Source: CAXMRP01 sp965216515 | GTDB taxonomy: Bacteria > Pseudomonadota > Alphaproteobacteria > Rhizobiales > Afifellaceae | Length of the DNA stretch: 64,000 nt | Assembly (NCBI GenBank): GCA_965216515.1 | Contig: OZ244173.1 | Location: 124,001-188,000 of the forward strand | Direction: 5' to 3' | Part shown: in pieces, positions 33,515 to 42,475 of the stretch | How positions within the stretch are numbered: position 1 is the first letter of the stretch | How the letters are laid out: each line of letters begins with the position of its first letter | Notes under the pieces: generated by a model | What the model was told of the DNA's origin: nothing | Databases searched by the model: none | The model's input: the letters and a program-made list of their open reading frames with translations, nothing else | Translations under genes and position numbers: made by a program

Positions 33515-34025
33515 GGGCCCTGTCTATAGGCTGCAAACGGCAACACTTGGTTAGAAAAGCGGCAATTTCCCGTCGATTTCTGGGATTCCGCTTCAAGGTT
33601 GGCAGCATGGTTAACAAGGTCCGGCCGGCGCGCGGTTTGCACGGTACCGATTTTCCCCGGAATGCCAGCCTCGGTGCGATCAGGGGTTGCAGCGCCGGGC
33701 CCATGGCGCGAAGGTAACGGCTGGCAAAACAATGGTCCGGACCGTCGGTTGAGGGGCGGCCCGAAATGTGTGGCGTGAAGGGCAACCGGTTAGCCATGGT
33801 GTTGCGTCGATGTGAACATGGGCTGGACGGACAACCGGTCCGGCAGTGGGGTGATCGTGCGCGGCCGCCGACGGGCCGGCCGGTCAACCGTTGTGAACTC
33901 AACCGTTGTGAACTCAACTGTTGTGAACACGGGGTCGGGATTCGGGCCGCGATCCTGGTCCGGAGGCTGGCCCGGATTTGGCCGGTGGCCGGCACGCCCG
34001 CACCTGCCGTTGGGCCGGCCCGCTC
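33515..34025. other. 511-bp intergenic region
   Basis: Between the 143-aa gene and the DUF1499 gene, which are divergent. Apart from the 3 x 15-bp repeat at 33886-33930 I recognise no gene, RNA or terminator. Confidence 0.5.
33886..33930. repeat. 3 x 15-bp repeat built on an imperfect palindrome
   Basis: AACCGTTGTGAACTC occurs twice perfectly and once as AACTGTTGTGAACAC. Read across the joins it gives two copies of GTTGTGAACTCAAC, a 14-bp sequence whose outer four bases on each side are inverted, plus a third half. It lies 96 bp upstream of the DUF1499 gene start. Confidence 0.8.
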
Positions 34026-34829
34026 ATGAGTTTCCGCGCCCGGATCCCCGATTCCCGCACAGCCCGCCTGGCCCGCATCCTGGCGACGCTCTCGCTGCCC
34101 ATCCTTGTGCTGACCGGCCTCGGCAACCGCTTCGGCATCGTTGGCGCCGAAGCGCTGGTGCCGTTGCTGGCGATCGGGTATCTGAGCGCCGTACTGGCCG
34201 CCACAACCGCGGTTCTGTCCCTGGTCTGGATCTGGTTTTCCGGCGATCGCGGGGCGGCCAACGCGCTGGTTGCGTTGGTCTATGCCGTGCCGGCGATGGC
34301 TATTCTGGGGCTGTTTGTCTATTCGCTGTATGTCTTTCCCCAGGCCCGCGATATCGCCACGGAACCGGAGCAGCCATTGTTGTTCTGGTCTTCGGCGATG
34401 CCCGAAGGGGCCAATGCGTCGCCGACCCCGGCCACGGTCCAGGCGGCCGCCTATCCCGACATCGCCGGCCGCGTTTATCCGCTCGACATGGCGCGTGTGT
34501 TCGGCGAAATCGAGAATCTGATCGCCCAGCGCGGCTGGACGGTCGAACTGCGCCAGCCGCCGTTCGGACCGGGCAGCTATGGCCGCATCGAGGCGACTAC
34601 CCGAACGCCGCTGTTCGCCTTGCGCAACCATGTCGCCGTCCATGTCCGCCAAACCGGGGAGGGCGCCCGCGTCGACATGCGCTCCCGCTCGCATCTCGGT
34701 CGCCATGATTCCGGCCGCAACGCCTCCCGCATTCGCGCTTTTCTGGCCGACCTCGACGATGCGCTCCACGGCTACCGCGACGAATTGCAGACCGCCGATC
34801 AGTCCGGTGCCCAGGACGCCGGTTCGTAG
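34026..34829 (+). CDS. DUF1499 domain membrane protein
   Basis: A 267-aa protein with three predicted N-terminal transmembrane helices (about 20-40, 45-68 and 80-103). A C-terminal soluble DUF1499 domain follows, with YPDIAGRVYPLDMARVF, then RTPLFALRNHVAVHVRQ and the VDMRSRSHLGRHDSGRNASR motif, the strongest family signature. Function unknown. ATG 34026 is used; an overlapping frame from 33812 is rejected as a shadow. The 3' end shares 31 nt with the convergent MBL gene. Confidence 0.88.
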   Translation: MSFRARIPDSRTARLARILATLSLPILVLTGLGNRFGIVGAEALVPLLAIGYLSAVLAATTAVLSLVWIWFSGDRGAANALVALVYAVPAMAILGLFVYSLYVFPQARDIATEPEQPLLFWSSAMPEGANASPTPATVQAAAYPDIAGRVYPLDMARVFGEIENLIAQRGWTVELRQPPFGPGSYGRIEATTRTPLFALRNHVAVHVRQTGEGARVDMRSRSHLGRHDSGRNASRIRAFLADLDDALHGYRDELQTADQSGAQDAGS

Positions 34830-35740
34830 CGGCTGGCGAGGCCCGGCGGACCGGCCGTGACGACGATGCCGCGCGCCGCCAGATCTTGCAGATGGGCGAG
34901 CACGCTAAGCGCCGCCGCCGGCTCAAGCCGGTGATCCAGACCCGCGTAGAGCGTGCTGACGATGGCATCGATATCGGCGATCCCTGCCCGCACACATTCG
35001 ACGATCGCCTGTTCGCGCGCCCGCCGGTGGCCTATCAGCGCGCTGACATGGGTCCGGGGATCGCGGATCGCCGGACCGTGGCCGGGCAGGTGGAGATGGT
35101 CGGCGCGCCCGGCCAGCTTGTCGAGCGAGGCCATGTAATCGGCCATGCGGCCATCGGGCGGCGCCACGACGCTGGTCGACCAGCCCATCACGTGATCGCC
35201 GGAGAACAGAACCCCGTCGCCCGCCTCCGTGCTGCCGGCCTCAAGCGCGAATGCCAGGTGATTGGCAGTGTGGCCGGGCGTTGCGACCGCCGCCAGCGCC
35301 CAGCCGTCTCCGGTGATCCGCTCCCCATCGGCCAATGCCGTGTCGGGACGGTGATCGCGGTCGACTGAACCGTCGGCGCCGGCCGCTGTGGCACCGCCCT
35401 TCCGGGCCGGGCGGTGGATACCGGCGCCGGCGATCGGCGCCCCGGTCCGCTCGCGCAGGATCCGGGCGCCCGGCGAGTGATCGGCATGGGTGTGGGTGAC
35501 GAGGATCGCCACCACTGTCCGCGCGCCGACGGCAGCCTCGATTGCCGCCATGTGGCCGGGATCGGCCGGTCCCGGATCGATGATCGCCACGCGGTCTTCG
35601 CCGACCAGATAGCTGTTGGTGCCGGCAAATGTGAAAGGGCCGGGATTGGCGCAGACGATCCGTTTTGTCAGCGGCGCCACGGCGACAGCCTGCCCGTAGG
35701 CGGCATCGAAATTCCGGTTGAAGGTAAGGGCCATGGCCAT
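34799..35740 (-). CDS. MBL fold metallo-hydrolase (LACTB2-like)
   Basis: A 313-aa metallo-beta-lactamase-fold protein. Metal ligands: HTHADH at 83-88, TPGHTANHL (His), FSGDHVMGW (Asp) and LPGHGP (His). A C-terminal winged-helix-like segment (about 245-300) matches the LACTB2/GLX-II-like group, where RNase or thioester hydrolase activity has been described. No signal peptide. ATG 35740. It is divergent from bioY across about 100 bp. Confidence 0.9.
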   Translation of the reverse strand: MAMALTFNRNFDAAYGQAVAVAPLTKRIVCANPGPFTFAGTNSYLVGEDRVAIIDPGPADPGHMAAIEAAVGARTVVAILVTHTHADHSPGARILRERTGAPIAGAGIHRPARKGGATAAGADGSVDRDHRPDTALADGERITGDGWALAAVATPGHTANHLAFALEAGSTEAGDGVLFSGDHVMGWSTSVVAPPDGRMADYMASLDKLAGRADHLHLPGHGPAIRDPRTHVSALIGHRRAREQAIVECVRAGIADIDAIVSTLYAGLDHRLEPAAALSVLAHLQDLAARGIVVTAGPPGLASRYEPASWAPD

Positions 35741-35839
35741 TTGTTGCCTTGTCGCTGCCGGACGTCATGTTATAGGAAATCCGGAAGTCCGGAACCAACC
35801 GGTCGCACTGCCAGGAACGCAAGCAACGGGAAATCAAAC

Positions 35840-36439
35840 ATGAGTGTTGGAAGCGCAGCCCATCCGATCGTCGGACGCTATCTGCCGGCCGAAGGCCAGC
35901 AACGGATCGCCGTCCAGGTCATGCTGGTCGTTATCGGCAGCCTGCTTTTGTGGGCGTCGGCGAAGGTCAAGATCCCCTTCTATCCGGTTGAGATGACCAT
36001 GCAGACGTTCGTCATTCTGGTCATCGGTGCCACATACGGTTCGCGGCTCGCTCTGGCCACCGTGCTTCTCTACCTGGCGGAAGGGGCGGCCGGCCTGCCG
36101 GTCTTCACCGGCGCGCCGGAACGCGGCCTGGGCCTTGCCTACATGGCTGGCACCACCGGCGGCTATCTTCTCGGGTTCCCGATCGCCGCTTTCCTCGTTG
36201 GCTGGTTTGCCGAACGCGGTTTCGACCGCTCGCTGCCGAAATTGCTCGTCACCATGGTGGCCGCTGACGCGATCATCTTCGCCCTCGGCCTCCTCTGGCT
36301 CGGCACGCTCCTGGGCTGGGACAAGCCGATCCTGGAATTGGGGCTGTATCCGTTCCTTCCCGGTGATCTTTTAAAGATCGCGCTTGCCGCGTGCCTTGTG
36401 GTCGTCGTCGCCCGGCGCAGCCGTTCCCGATCCGGCTGA
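35840..36439 (+). CDS. bioY: biotin transporter BioY
   Basis: The S component of a biotin ECF transporter, 199 aa with six helices. Conserved BioY segments: AKVKIPFYPVEMTMQTFVIL, then YLAEGAAGLPVFTG and GLAYMAGTTGGYLLGFPIAA. No bioM or bioN lies adjacent, so it works alone or with a shared ECF module. ATG 35840. Upstream TTATAGGAAA is only a weak match to the BioR box and is not claimed as one. Confidence 0.94.
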   Translation: MSVGSAAHPIVGRYLPAEGQQRIAVQVMLVVIGSLLLWASAKVKIPFYPVEMTMQTFVILVIGATYGSRLALATVLLYLAEGAAGLPVFTGAPERGLGLAYMAGTTGGYLLGFPIAAFLVGWFAERGFDRSLPKLLVTMVAADAIIFALGLLWLGTLLGWDKPILELGLYPFLPGDLLKIALAACLVVVVARRSRSRSG

Positions 36440-36565
36440 ACGGGGCAAAACCGGGCCGGGCGCCTTTGGCCCGTATACCTGCGTCGTGACCTGTGCCAAT
36501 ATTGCCGGAAGCCGCCCGCAACGATGACGGGCGGCAGGCCGGCGCAGATCCGGCCGCAAGGGGAT

Positions 36566-37495
36566 ATGGGAACGCCGGAGGCAGGTTCCGTGAACAGCAA
36601 GACGCCCGGTGGTGACGGCGGCCGGGCACCAGATGCAAACGCCGGAAAATCCGGCACCGGACAATCCGGTGCCGTACCACGCGATCCGGGCCCGCAGGCC
36701 ACGGCTTCGCCGCCGGTTTCGCCGGCGCGATCCACCATGCCGGAGATCCGGTCGATCACCATTGACGACCTGAAGGCGGTACTCGCCGCCGGTTGGGCCG
36801 ATTTCAAGGCGGCGCCCCGGCTCGGCCTGTTTTTCGGCGGGGTTTACGCCATCGGCGGGATCGTTCTGATCATCGCCGTCGTGGTCATGAAATCCGCCTA
36901 TCTCGCCTATCCGCTGGCGATCGGATTTCCCCTGATAGGCCCGTTTGTCGCTGTCGGCCTTTATGAAACCAGTCGCCGGCTGGAGTCCGGCGAGCCCCTG
37001 GATTGGTCATCGATTCTCGGCGTCATCTGGCAGCAGCGCAAACGGGAGTTGTCGTGGATGGCTTTCGTCATCCTGTTCGTGTTCTGGGTCTGGCTGTACC
37101 AGATCCGCCTGCTGTTGGCCCTGTTCCTCGGATTCCGCGCGTTTTCATCCCTTGAGGCCTTCATGAACGTCCTGTTCACGACGACCGACGGCCTGATCTT
37201 CCTCGTTGTCGGCCATGTCGTCGGCGCGGTTCTGGCGTTGATCCTGTTTTCGATCACCGTCATTTCCTGCCCCTTGCTTCTGGACCGGAACGTCGACTTC
37301 GTCACCGCCATGATTTCCAGCGTGAAGTCGGTATTCACCAGCCCCGTGCCCATGCTCGGCTGGGGCGTCGTCGTCACCCTGGCGGTGATCGTGTCGGTGA
37401 TTCCCGCCTTCCTGGGGCTGTTCATCGTCCTGCCGGTGTTGGGTCACGCCACCTGGCACCTTTACCGCAAGGCCGTTGGACCGGCCCCGGCCTAG
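36566..37495 (+). CDS. DUF2189 family membrane protein
   Basis: An integral membrane protein, 309 aa from ATG 36566. The DUF2189 core begins at RSITIDDLKAVLAAGWADFK, followed by about six helices and conserved PLIGPFVAVGLYETSRRLE and DRNVDFVTAMISSV. The first 60 residues are low-complexity (Gly, Pro, Ser, Ala). The start is uncertain: 36566 has AAGGGG just upstream, 36524 is farther out, and 36738 (MPEIRS) would remove the low-complexity leader. Function unknown. Confidence 0.82.
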   Translation: MGTPEAGSVNSKTPGGDGGRAPDANAGKSGTGQSGAVPRDPGPQATASPPVSPARSTMPEIRSITIDDLKAVLAAGWADFKAAPRLGLFFGGVYAIGGIVLIIAVVVMKSAYLAYPLAIGFPLIGPFVAVGLYETSRRLESGEPLDWSSILGVIWQQRKRELSWMAFVILFVFWVWLYQIRLLLALFLGFRAFSSLEAFMNVLFTTTDGLIFLVVGHVVGAVLALILFSITVISCPLLLDRNVDFVTAMISSVKSVFTSPVPMLGWGVVVTLAVIVSVIPAFLGLFIVLPVLGHATWHLYRKAVGPAPA

Positions 37496-37504
37496 CTACC
37501 GGGT

Positions 37505-37529
37505 CCGGCGGCGGACAAAGCGCCGCCGG
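37505..37529. terminator. GC-rich hairpin after the DUF2189 gene
   Basis: CCGGCGGCG and CGCCGCCGG form a perfect 9-bp stem around a 7-nt loop, 10 nt after the DUF2189 stop codon. It is followed by GAAAAC and not a T-run, so factor-independent termination is doubtful. It may protect the 3' end. Confidence 0.4.
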
Positions 37530-37638
37530 GAAAACGACTCAAGATCAAGATCCCGCGGCGACCCAAGGTCCGGGGGCGATCGGCATGCAGTGCAGGCGCC
37601 GGCCGGGCACAAGCTGCGCCCCCGGCCGCGCTGCAGTT

Positions 37639-37680
37639 GGCGGCCCGATATTTCCGGCTGGCGGCCCGATATTTCCGGCG
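37639..37680. repeat. 2 x 21-bp tandem repeat
   Basis: GGCGGCCCGATATTTCCGGC followed by T in the first copy and G in the second; the two 21-bp copies are adjacent and otherwise identical. Confidence 0.85.
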
Positions 37681-37909
37681 GGAATTTGGTTTGCGCGCAA
37701 CCCGTTGTCTGCGCCTGCCGCCGAACCGATACCCGCATCGGTCAATTGCCCAACGCGCCAATGGCGCCCGGCGCAGACTTAGGCAACCGACGCCGGCACC
37801 CGGCGCAAGACCGGTTCCCGGTTCGGCGCGATCAACGATTTAGACCGCGTGGCGCGATCCGGTGAACGTCACGAATATGTCGGAATCGGGCGCCGGGCGC
37901 GCCGGCCGG

Positions 37910-38221
37910 CTACTTGCCGGGCCAGCCGTTCGCCGTGGCGTTGTTCTGGCAGGATTTGCGGCTCTTGAAGCCTTCCGATGACCGGCCGACCTGTTTGCCG
38001 TTCTTGGCGATCGACCGCCAGCGGAATTCACCGGCCTTGTCCTTGTAGAACTCCCACTTGTCCTTGTCGCCCTTGCGATTGGCGTTTTTCTGGCAGTCCT
38101 TTTTCTCGTTGTAGCCTTCCGAGGAGGCACCAACGATCTGCCCGTTGGACGCAATCTTGCGCCAGCGCCATTCGCCGCGCTTATCCTGATAGTACTGCGT
38201 CTTGACTTTCGAGTCGGCCAT
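37910..38221 (-). CDS. YegP/DUF1508 family protein (two repeats)
   Basis: A 103-aa protein made of two DUF1508 repeats. Repeat 1 reads YYQDKRGEWRWRKIASNGQI and repeat 2 FYKDKAGEFRWRSIAKNGKQ, each followed by a GxSSEGY/F segment and a conserved Cys-Gln-Asn-Asn-type turn. The protein is strongly basic. Relatives (YegP) are small cytoplasmic proteins of unclear function. ATG 38221 (MADSKVKTQ). It stands alone. Confidence 0.9.
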   Translation of the reverse strand: MADSKVKTQYYQDKRGEWRWRKIASNGQIVGASSEGYNEKKDCQKNANRKGDKDKWEFYKDKAGEFRWRSIAKNGKQVGRSSEGFKSRKSCQNNATANGWPGK

Positions 38222-38378
38222 ATCCTCTAGCTCCCTGTGGATATTTGTTGCCTCCACGCCACGATGTGTGTGATTCGGACACCACCTGTCACCCATCAAT
38301 TGCAACAGTCCAAGAAAAAACGCACCGGTTGTGTGCGCTCCGTGCCGAATTCGGCCATCGGCACGGGTACCCGGGCCA

Positions 38379-40838
38379 TCAGCCGTCACGCATGCGCGCG
38401 CCGGCCGGATCGAACAGCGGTTCGCTCTGGATCCGTGCGGCCCGTCGCTCACCGAGGATCTCGATGGCGAACGGCCCGCTTTTGTCGGCGGCCATGTCCG
38501 CCGGCACATAGCCCTGGGCCATCGACACCCCCTGGCCGTGGGCGAAGCCGCCCGAGGTGACCCAGCCGACGACGGTTGCCGCCGCCTCGTGCCCGTGCCA
38601 GATCGGCTCGTCGCCCAGCACGTCGGCGTCGCCGGCATCGACGACGAACGACACCAGCCGCCGCTCCGGGCCCGCCTCATTTTCGCGCAGCGCCGCATCG
38701 CGGCCGATGAAATCGTTCTTGGCGAAATCGACAAACCGCCCCAGCCCGGCCTCGAACGGCCCGTAAATCGGCCGGAACTCGCGGGCCCAGGTGCCGAAAT
38801 TCTTCTCAAGGCGCAGCGACATCAGCGCTCGCCCGCCGAAAAGCCGGATGCCGAATGGCGCCCCCGCCGCCATCAGCAGGTCGTACAGGCCCTGCTGGTA
38901 GTCCGGCGCGACCCAGATCTCATAGCCCAGGTCGCCGGTATAGCTGATCCGGCCGATGCGCGCCGGGATCGTCCCCAGATCGATGTCCACAAATCCCATG
39001 AAGGGCAGGGCGCTGGCGCTGACATCGCTGTCGGTCACCGCCGCCAGCACATCGCGCGCCTTCGGCCCGGCAATCGACAGGCCGACCAGCGACAGGTCGA
39101 GCGGCCGCACCGATACCGAGCCGTCATCGGGCAGATGGGCGCCGAACCACCGCATGTGATAGGTCTCGCCGGCGCCCGACCCGAACAGGTAGAAGGTCTC
39201 CGCGTCGCCCCCGCCGCCATAAGCCGGCCGTGCGATAGTGAAATCGCCGATCAGCTTTCCGATGTCATTGAGCATGGGCGAGAGCACGATCCGGCCCGGC
39301 GCGGGCAGCCGGTTGGCCATGATCCGCGACAGCCACGGTCCGGCCCCGGCTCCCTTGACCTCGTATTTGGCGAAGTTGGAGATATCGGTGAGACCGACCG
39401 CCCCGCGCACCGCCGCGCACTCCGCCCCGACATGAGCGAAGTCGGTCGACCTGTGAAACGACAGTTCGTCGCGGACACCGGGCGGCGCGAACCATAGCGG
39501 CGATTCCAGGCCCCAGCTGTCGCCCATCACCGCGCCGTTGTTCACCAGCGTGTCGTGGATCGGTAGCCGCCGCAGCGGCCGGCCGGCCGGCAGTTCCTCG
39601 TTGGGAAAACGGATCCTGAACCGCCGCTTGTAGTTTTCCTGCACTTTGGCATGGGTATAGGCCGGACGCGCCCAGTCCCCGTAGCGGGCGACATCCATGC
39701 CCCAAACGTCGAAGCCGGGGTCGCCGGTATCCATCCAGTTGGAAAGCGCCAGGCCGACGCCGCCACCCTGCGAAAAGCCGGCCATAACGCCGCAGGCGCA
39801 CCAGTAGCCGGGCAGCCCGCCGACCGGCCCGACCAGCGGGTTGCCATCGGGTGCGAATGTGAAGGGGCCGTTGATCACCTGCTTGATGCCGGCCTGTTCC
39901 AGCGGCGGAAAGTGGGCGAAGCCGATTTCCAGCGATGGCGCGATGCGGTCCAGGTCCGGCTCCAGCAGCTCGTGGCCGAAATCCCACGGCGTATCCTTCG
40001 GCGACCACGGCCGGCAGTCCTGCTCGTAGGTGCCGAGCAGCAGTCCCTTGCCTTCCTGGCGGGTGTAGATTTCGCCGGCGAAGTCGATCACATGGATCAG
40101 CTCCTTGCCGCTTGCTTCGTTGTAGGCGACGATCTCCGGGATCTCGTCGGTCAGGATGTACATGTGCTCCATGGCCAGCACCGGCAGTTCCAGCCCGACC
40201 ATGCGGCCGACCTCGCGCGCCCACAGGCCGCCGGCATTGACCACATGCTCGGCGACGATTGTGCCCTTGTCGGTGATCACGTCCCAGCCGCCGCCGCGCC
40301 GCATCTTCAGTTCGCTCACACGGGTCTGGCGGTGGATCTGCGCTCCGCCAGCCCGCGCCGCCTTGGCATAGGCCTGGGTCGTGCCGGCGGGATCCAGATG
40401 GCCCTCGACGGGGTCGAACAGGGCACCGACGAACTTCGATTCCTCGATCAGCGGAAACATGGTCTTGGCCTCCGCGACCGAGATCAGTTCCGTCTCCATG
40501 CCCAGATAGCGGTTGCGCGCATGGGCCATCTTCAGCCATTCCATGCGCGCCTCGTTTTCCGCCAGCATCACCCCGCCGGTCAGATGCAGGCCGCAGGACT
40601 GGCCGGAAATCTCCTCGATCTCCTTGTAGAGATTGACCGTGTAGTCTTGCAGCTTGGCGACGTTGGGGTCGCCGTTCAGCGTGTGAAAGCCGCCGGCCGC
40701 ATGCCAGCTTGAGCCGCAGGTCAGTTCATCGCGCTCCAAAAGCACCACGTCTTTCCATCCCGCCTTGGTCAGGTGATAGAGCACCGAGCAGCCGACGACG
40801 CCGCCCCCGATGATGGCGGCCTGGACATGGGATTTCAT
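38379..40838 (-). CDS. dimethylglycine/sarcosine dehydrogenase-like flavoprotein (DAO + GcvT)
   Basis: An 819-aa FAD enzyme that oxidatively removes N-methyl groups, with the C-terminal GcvT-like half able to pass the C1 unit to tetrahydrofolate. The N-terminal DAO domain (about 1-370) starts with IIGGGVVGCSVLYHL. GSSWHAAGG has His46 at the place of the covalently FAD-linked His of rat dimethylglycine dehydrogenase. The FAO_M linker and GCV_T domains follow from about 430 to the end. It lies 68 nt downstream of the MttB-family gene on the same strand. Dimethylglycine is the likely substrate if that enzyme demethylates glycine betaine; sarcosine is an alternative. Confidence 0.9.
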   Translation of the reverse strand: MKSHVQAAIIGGGVVGCSVLYHLTKAGWKDVVLLERDELTCGSSWHAAGGFHTLNGDPNVAKLQDYTVNLYKEIEEISGQSCGLHLTGGVMLAENEARMEWLKMAHARNRYLGMETELISVAEAKTMFPLIEESKFVGALFDPVEGHLDPAGTTQAYAKAARAGGAQIHRQTRVSELKMRRGGGWDVITDKGTIVAEHVVNAGGLWAREVGRMVGLELPVLAMEHMYILTDEIPEIVAYNEASGKELIHVIDFAGEIYTRQEGKGLLLGTYEQDCRPWSPKDTPWDFGHELLEPDLDRIAPSLEIGFAHFPPLEQAGIKQVINGPFTFAPDGNPLVGPVGGLPGYWCACGVMAGFSQGGGVGLALSNWMDTGDPGFDVWGMDVARYGDWARPAYTHAKVQENYKRRFRIRFPNEELPAGRPLRRLPIHDTLVNNGAVMGDSWGLESPLWFAPPGVRDELSFHRSTDFAHVGAECAAVRGAVGLTDISNFAKYEVKGAGAGPWLSRIMANRLPAPGRIVLSPMLNDIGKLIGDFTIARPAYGGGGDAETFYLFGSGAGETYHMRWFGAHLPDDGSVSVRPLDLSLVGLSIAGPKARDVLAAVTDSDVSASALPFMGFVDIDLGTIPARIGRISYTGDLGYEIWVAPDYQQGLYDLLMAAGAPFGIRLFGGRALMSLRLEKNFGTWAREFRPIYGPFEAGLGRFVDFAKNDFIGRDAALRENEAGPERRLVSFVVDAGDADVLGDEPIWHGHEAAATVVGWVTSGGFAHGQGVSMAQGYVPADMAADKSGPFAIEILGERRAARIQSEPLFDPAGARMRDG

Positions 40839-40906
40839 TAGATCAACTCCCTGGTCGTTTCGTTCCGGCGCGACGACCGGCTGCGCCGGCCCGTGTGGCC
40901 GCCCGC

Positions 40907-42475
40907 TCAGAAATCCGTCGGCGCGCCGCCTTCCGCCTTCCGCCGGGCGACGAAATCGGACAGTTCCTCCACGATCGCCACGTCGAGCGGCGGCGCCTCG
41001 AATTCGGCGACGATGCGTTTCCAGATGCCGTTGGCCCGCGCCGTGGCGTCGACGGAGCCGGAAAGCTCATACGCCTCGTAGTTGCGCCAGTCCGACAGGA
41101 ACGGACTGTAGAAGGCGGTCTCGTAATGGGCCTGGGTGTGCGCCCCACCGAAGAAGTGGCCGAACGGGCCGACATCGGCGATCGCGTCCAGCGCGATGGT
41201 CTCGTCATCGACCGGCACCGGTTCCATGTAGTGGGCCAGGTGCTGGATCATCTCGCAGTCGATGACGAATTTTTCGAAAGAGGCGATCAGCCCGCCCTCC
41301 AGCCAGCCGGCACCGTGATAGACCATGTGCGTTCCCGACGACAGGCACGCCCACAGCGAAAAGGCGCTCTCCCAGGTCGCCTGGGCGTCGGGCACGACAG
41401 CGGCGCAGGCGCTCGATGCCCGCATCGGCAGGTCGTAGAACCGGGCCATCTGGCCGTGCATCTGGGTGGCCCGAAGATATTCCGGCGTGCCGAACGCCGG
41501 CGCGCCGCTCTTCATGTCGACATTGGAGGTGAATGTGCCCATCACCACCGGCACTCCCGGTCGGATGAGTTGCAGGAGTGCCACCACGCACAGGCATTCG
41601 GCGACCGACAGCGCCACCGCCCCGGCCAGCGTGACCGGCGCCATCGCCCCGGCGAGCGTGAACGGCGAGATCACGACCGGCTGTCCCCGCCGCGCCGCCC
41701 GCATGGCGCCGTCGAGCATTGGCCAGTCATGTTTGAGCGGCGAGACGGAATTGATGTTGGTGTACATGTGCGGCTGCGCCTGAAACGCCTCTTCCGAAAG
41801 CCCGGAGCCGATGCGGATCATTTCCATCCCGTCCTCGATCCGCTCTGGGCCGAGCGAATAGGCATGGATCACCTTGTCCGACAGGGTGATCTTGTCGAAC
41901 AGGCAGTCCAGATGCCGGACCGAGGCGTGAATATCGATCGGCTCCACGGGATAGCCGCCGGCGAAATGGATGCAGTTGAAATACTGGGTGAGCTTCATCA
42001 GGTCGCGGAAGGCCGCCTGGGTACCGGGTTGCTTGCCGCTTTCCAGTGTGGCGAAGTTCGGCGGGCTCGACACATTGCCGAACACGATGTGGTCGCCGCC
42101 CAGGGTGATGGTCCGGTCGCGGTTGCGTGGCGTGATCGTGAATTGCGCCGGCGCCTTGGCGACCATCTCCATCACAAATTCGCGATCCATGCGCACGCAC
42201 TGGCCGTCGACGGGACAACCAGCGGCCCTGAGGATGCCGACGGCTTCGTCGTTCATGAACTGGATGCCGATCTCCTCCAGGATCCGCATCGCGCCGCCAT
42301 GGATCCGGGCGACCGCCTCGCCATCGATGGGCTCGGTCGGACGGTCCCGGTTGACCGGCGGTCGCCAGGGGAGTTGTTCGATCGTGCCGGCGGACCGGCG
42401 CCGGATATTGCCCGAGCGCCCGCCGCCGCGGCCCGCGGTCCGCCGCCGCGCCGCAGCCCTGTCGGGGCGATTCAT
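40907..42475 (-). CDS. trimethylamine methyltransferase family protein (MttB superfamily, non-Pyl)
   Basis: A 522-aa TIM-barrel methyltransferase of the COG5598 family that moves a methyl group from a quaternary or tertiary amine to a corrinoid protein. The family core is visible as IHGGAMRILEEIGIQFMND, then GGYPVEPIDIHASVRHLD and GPFGHFFGGAHTQAHYETAF. There is no in-frame amber codon, so it is of the non-pyrrolysine type, whose characterised member MtgB uses glycine betaine. The start is ATG 42475 (MNRPDRAAAR), with an Arg-rich leader of about 40 residues. It is the first gene of the pair with the DMGDH-like enzyme. The corrinoid protein and its reactivator are not in the window. Confidence 0.9.
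   Translation of the reverse strand: MNRPDRAAARRRTAGRGGGRSGNIRRRSAGTIEQLPWRPPVNRDRPTEPIDGEAVARIHGGAMRILEEIGIQFMNDEAVGILRAAGCPVDGQCVRMDREFVMEMVAKAPAQFTITPRNRDRTITLGGDHIVFGNVSSPPNFATLESGKQPGTQAAFRDLMKLTQYFNCIHFAGGYPVEPIDIHASVRHLDCLFDKITLSDKVIHAYSLGPERIEDGMEMIRIGSGLSEEAFQAQPHMYTNINSVSPLKHDWPMLDGAMRAARRGQPVVISPFTLAGAMAPVTLAGAVALSVAECLCVVALLQLIRPGVPVVMGTFTSNVDMKSGAPAFGTPEYLRATQMHGQMARFYDLPMRASSACAAVVPDAQATWESAFSLWACLSSGTHMVYHGAGWLEGGLIASFEKFVIDCEMIQHLAHYMEPVPVDDETIALDAIADVGPFGHFFGGAHTQAHYETAFYSPFLSDWRNYEAYELSGSVDATARANGIWKRIVAEFEAPPLDVAIVEELSDFVARRKAEGGAPTDF

Larger units (their letters stand above)
37496..37909. other. 414-bp intergenic region
   Basis: Convergent interval between the DUF2189 and YegP genes. 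It contains a 9-bp-stem hairpin and a 2 x 21-bp repeat, and nothing else that I can support. The in-frame translations across it are low-complexity. Confidence 0.5.

Noticed and set aside
33886..33930. LexA box in the TTGTGAACTC repeats
   Set aside because: Alphaproteobacterial LexA sites need GTTC or GAAC pairs spaced by 7 bp. Here the GAAC copies are 11 bp apart.
35761..35839. BioR operator before bioY
   Set aside because: TTATAGGAAA matches the TTATMKATAA consensus in too few positions and is not palindromic.
37505..37529. Strong factor-independent terminator after the DUF2189 gene
   Set aside because: The stem is perfect but no T-run follows on either strand, so it is listed only as a hairpin with low confidence.
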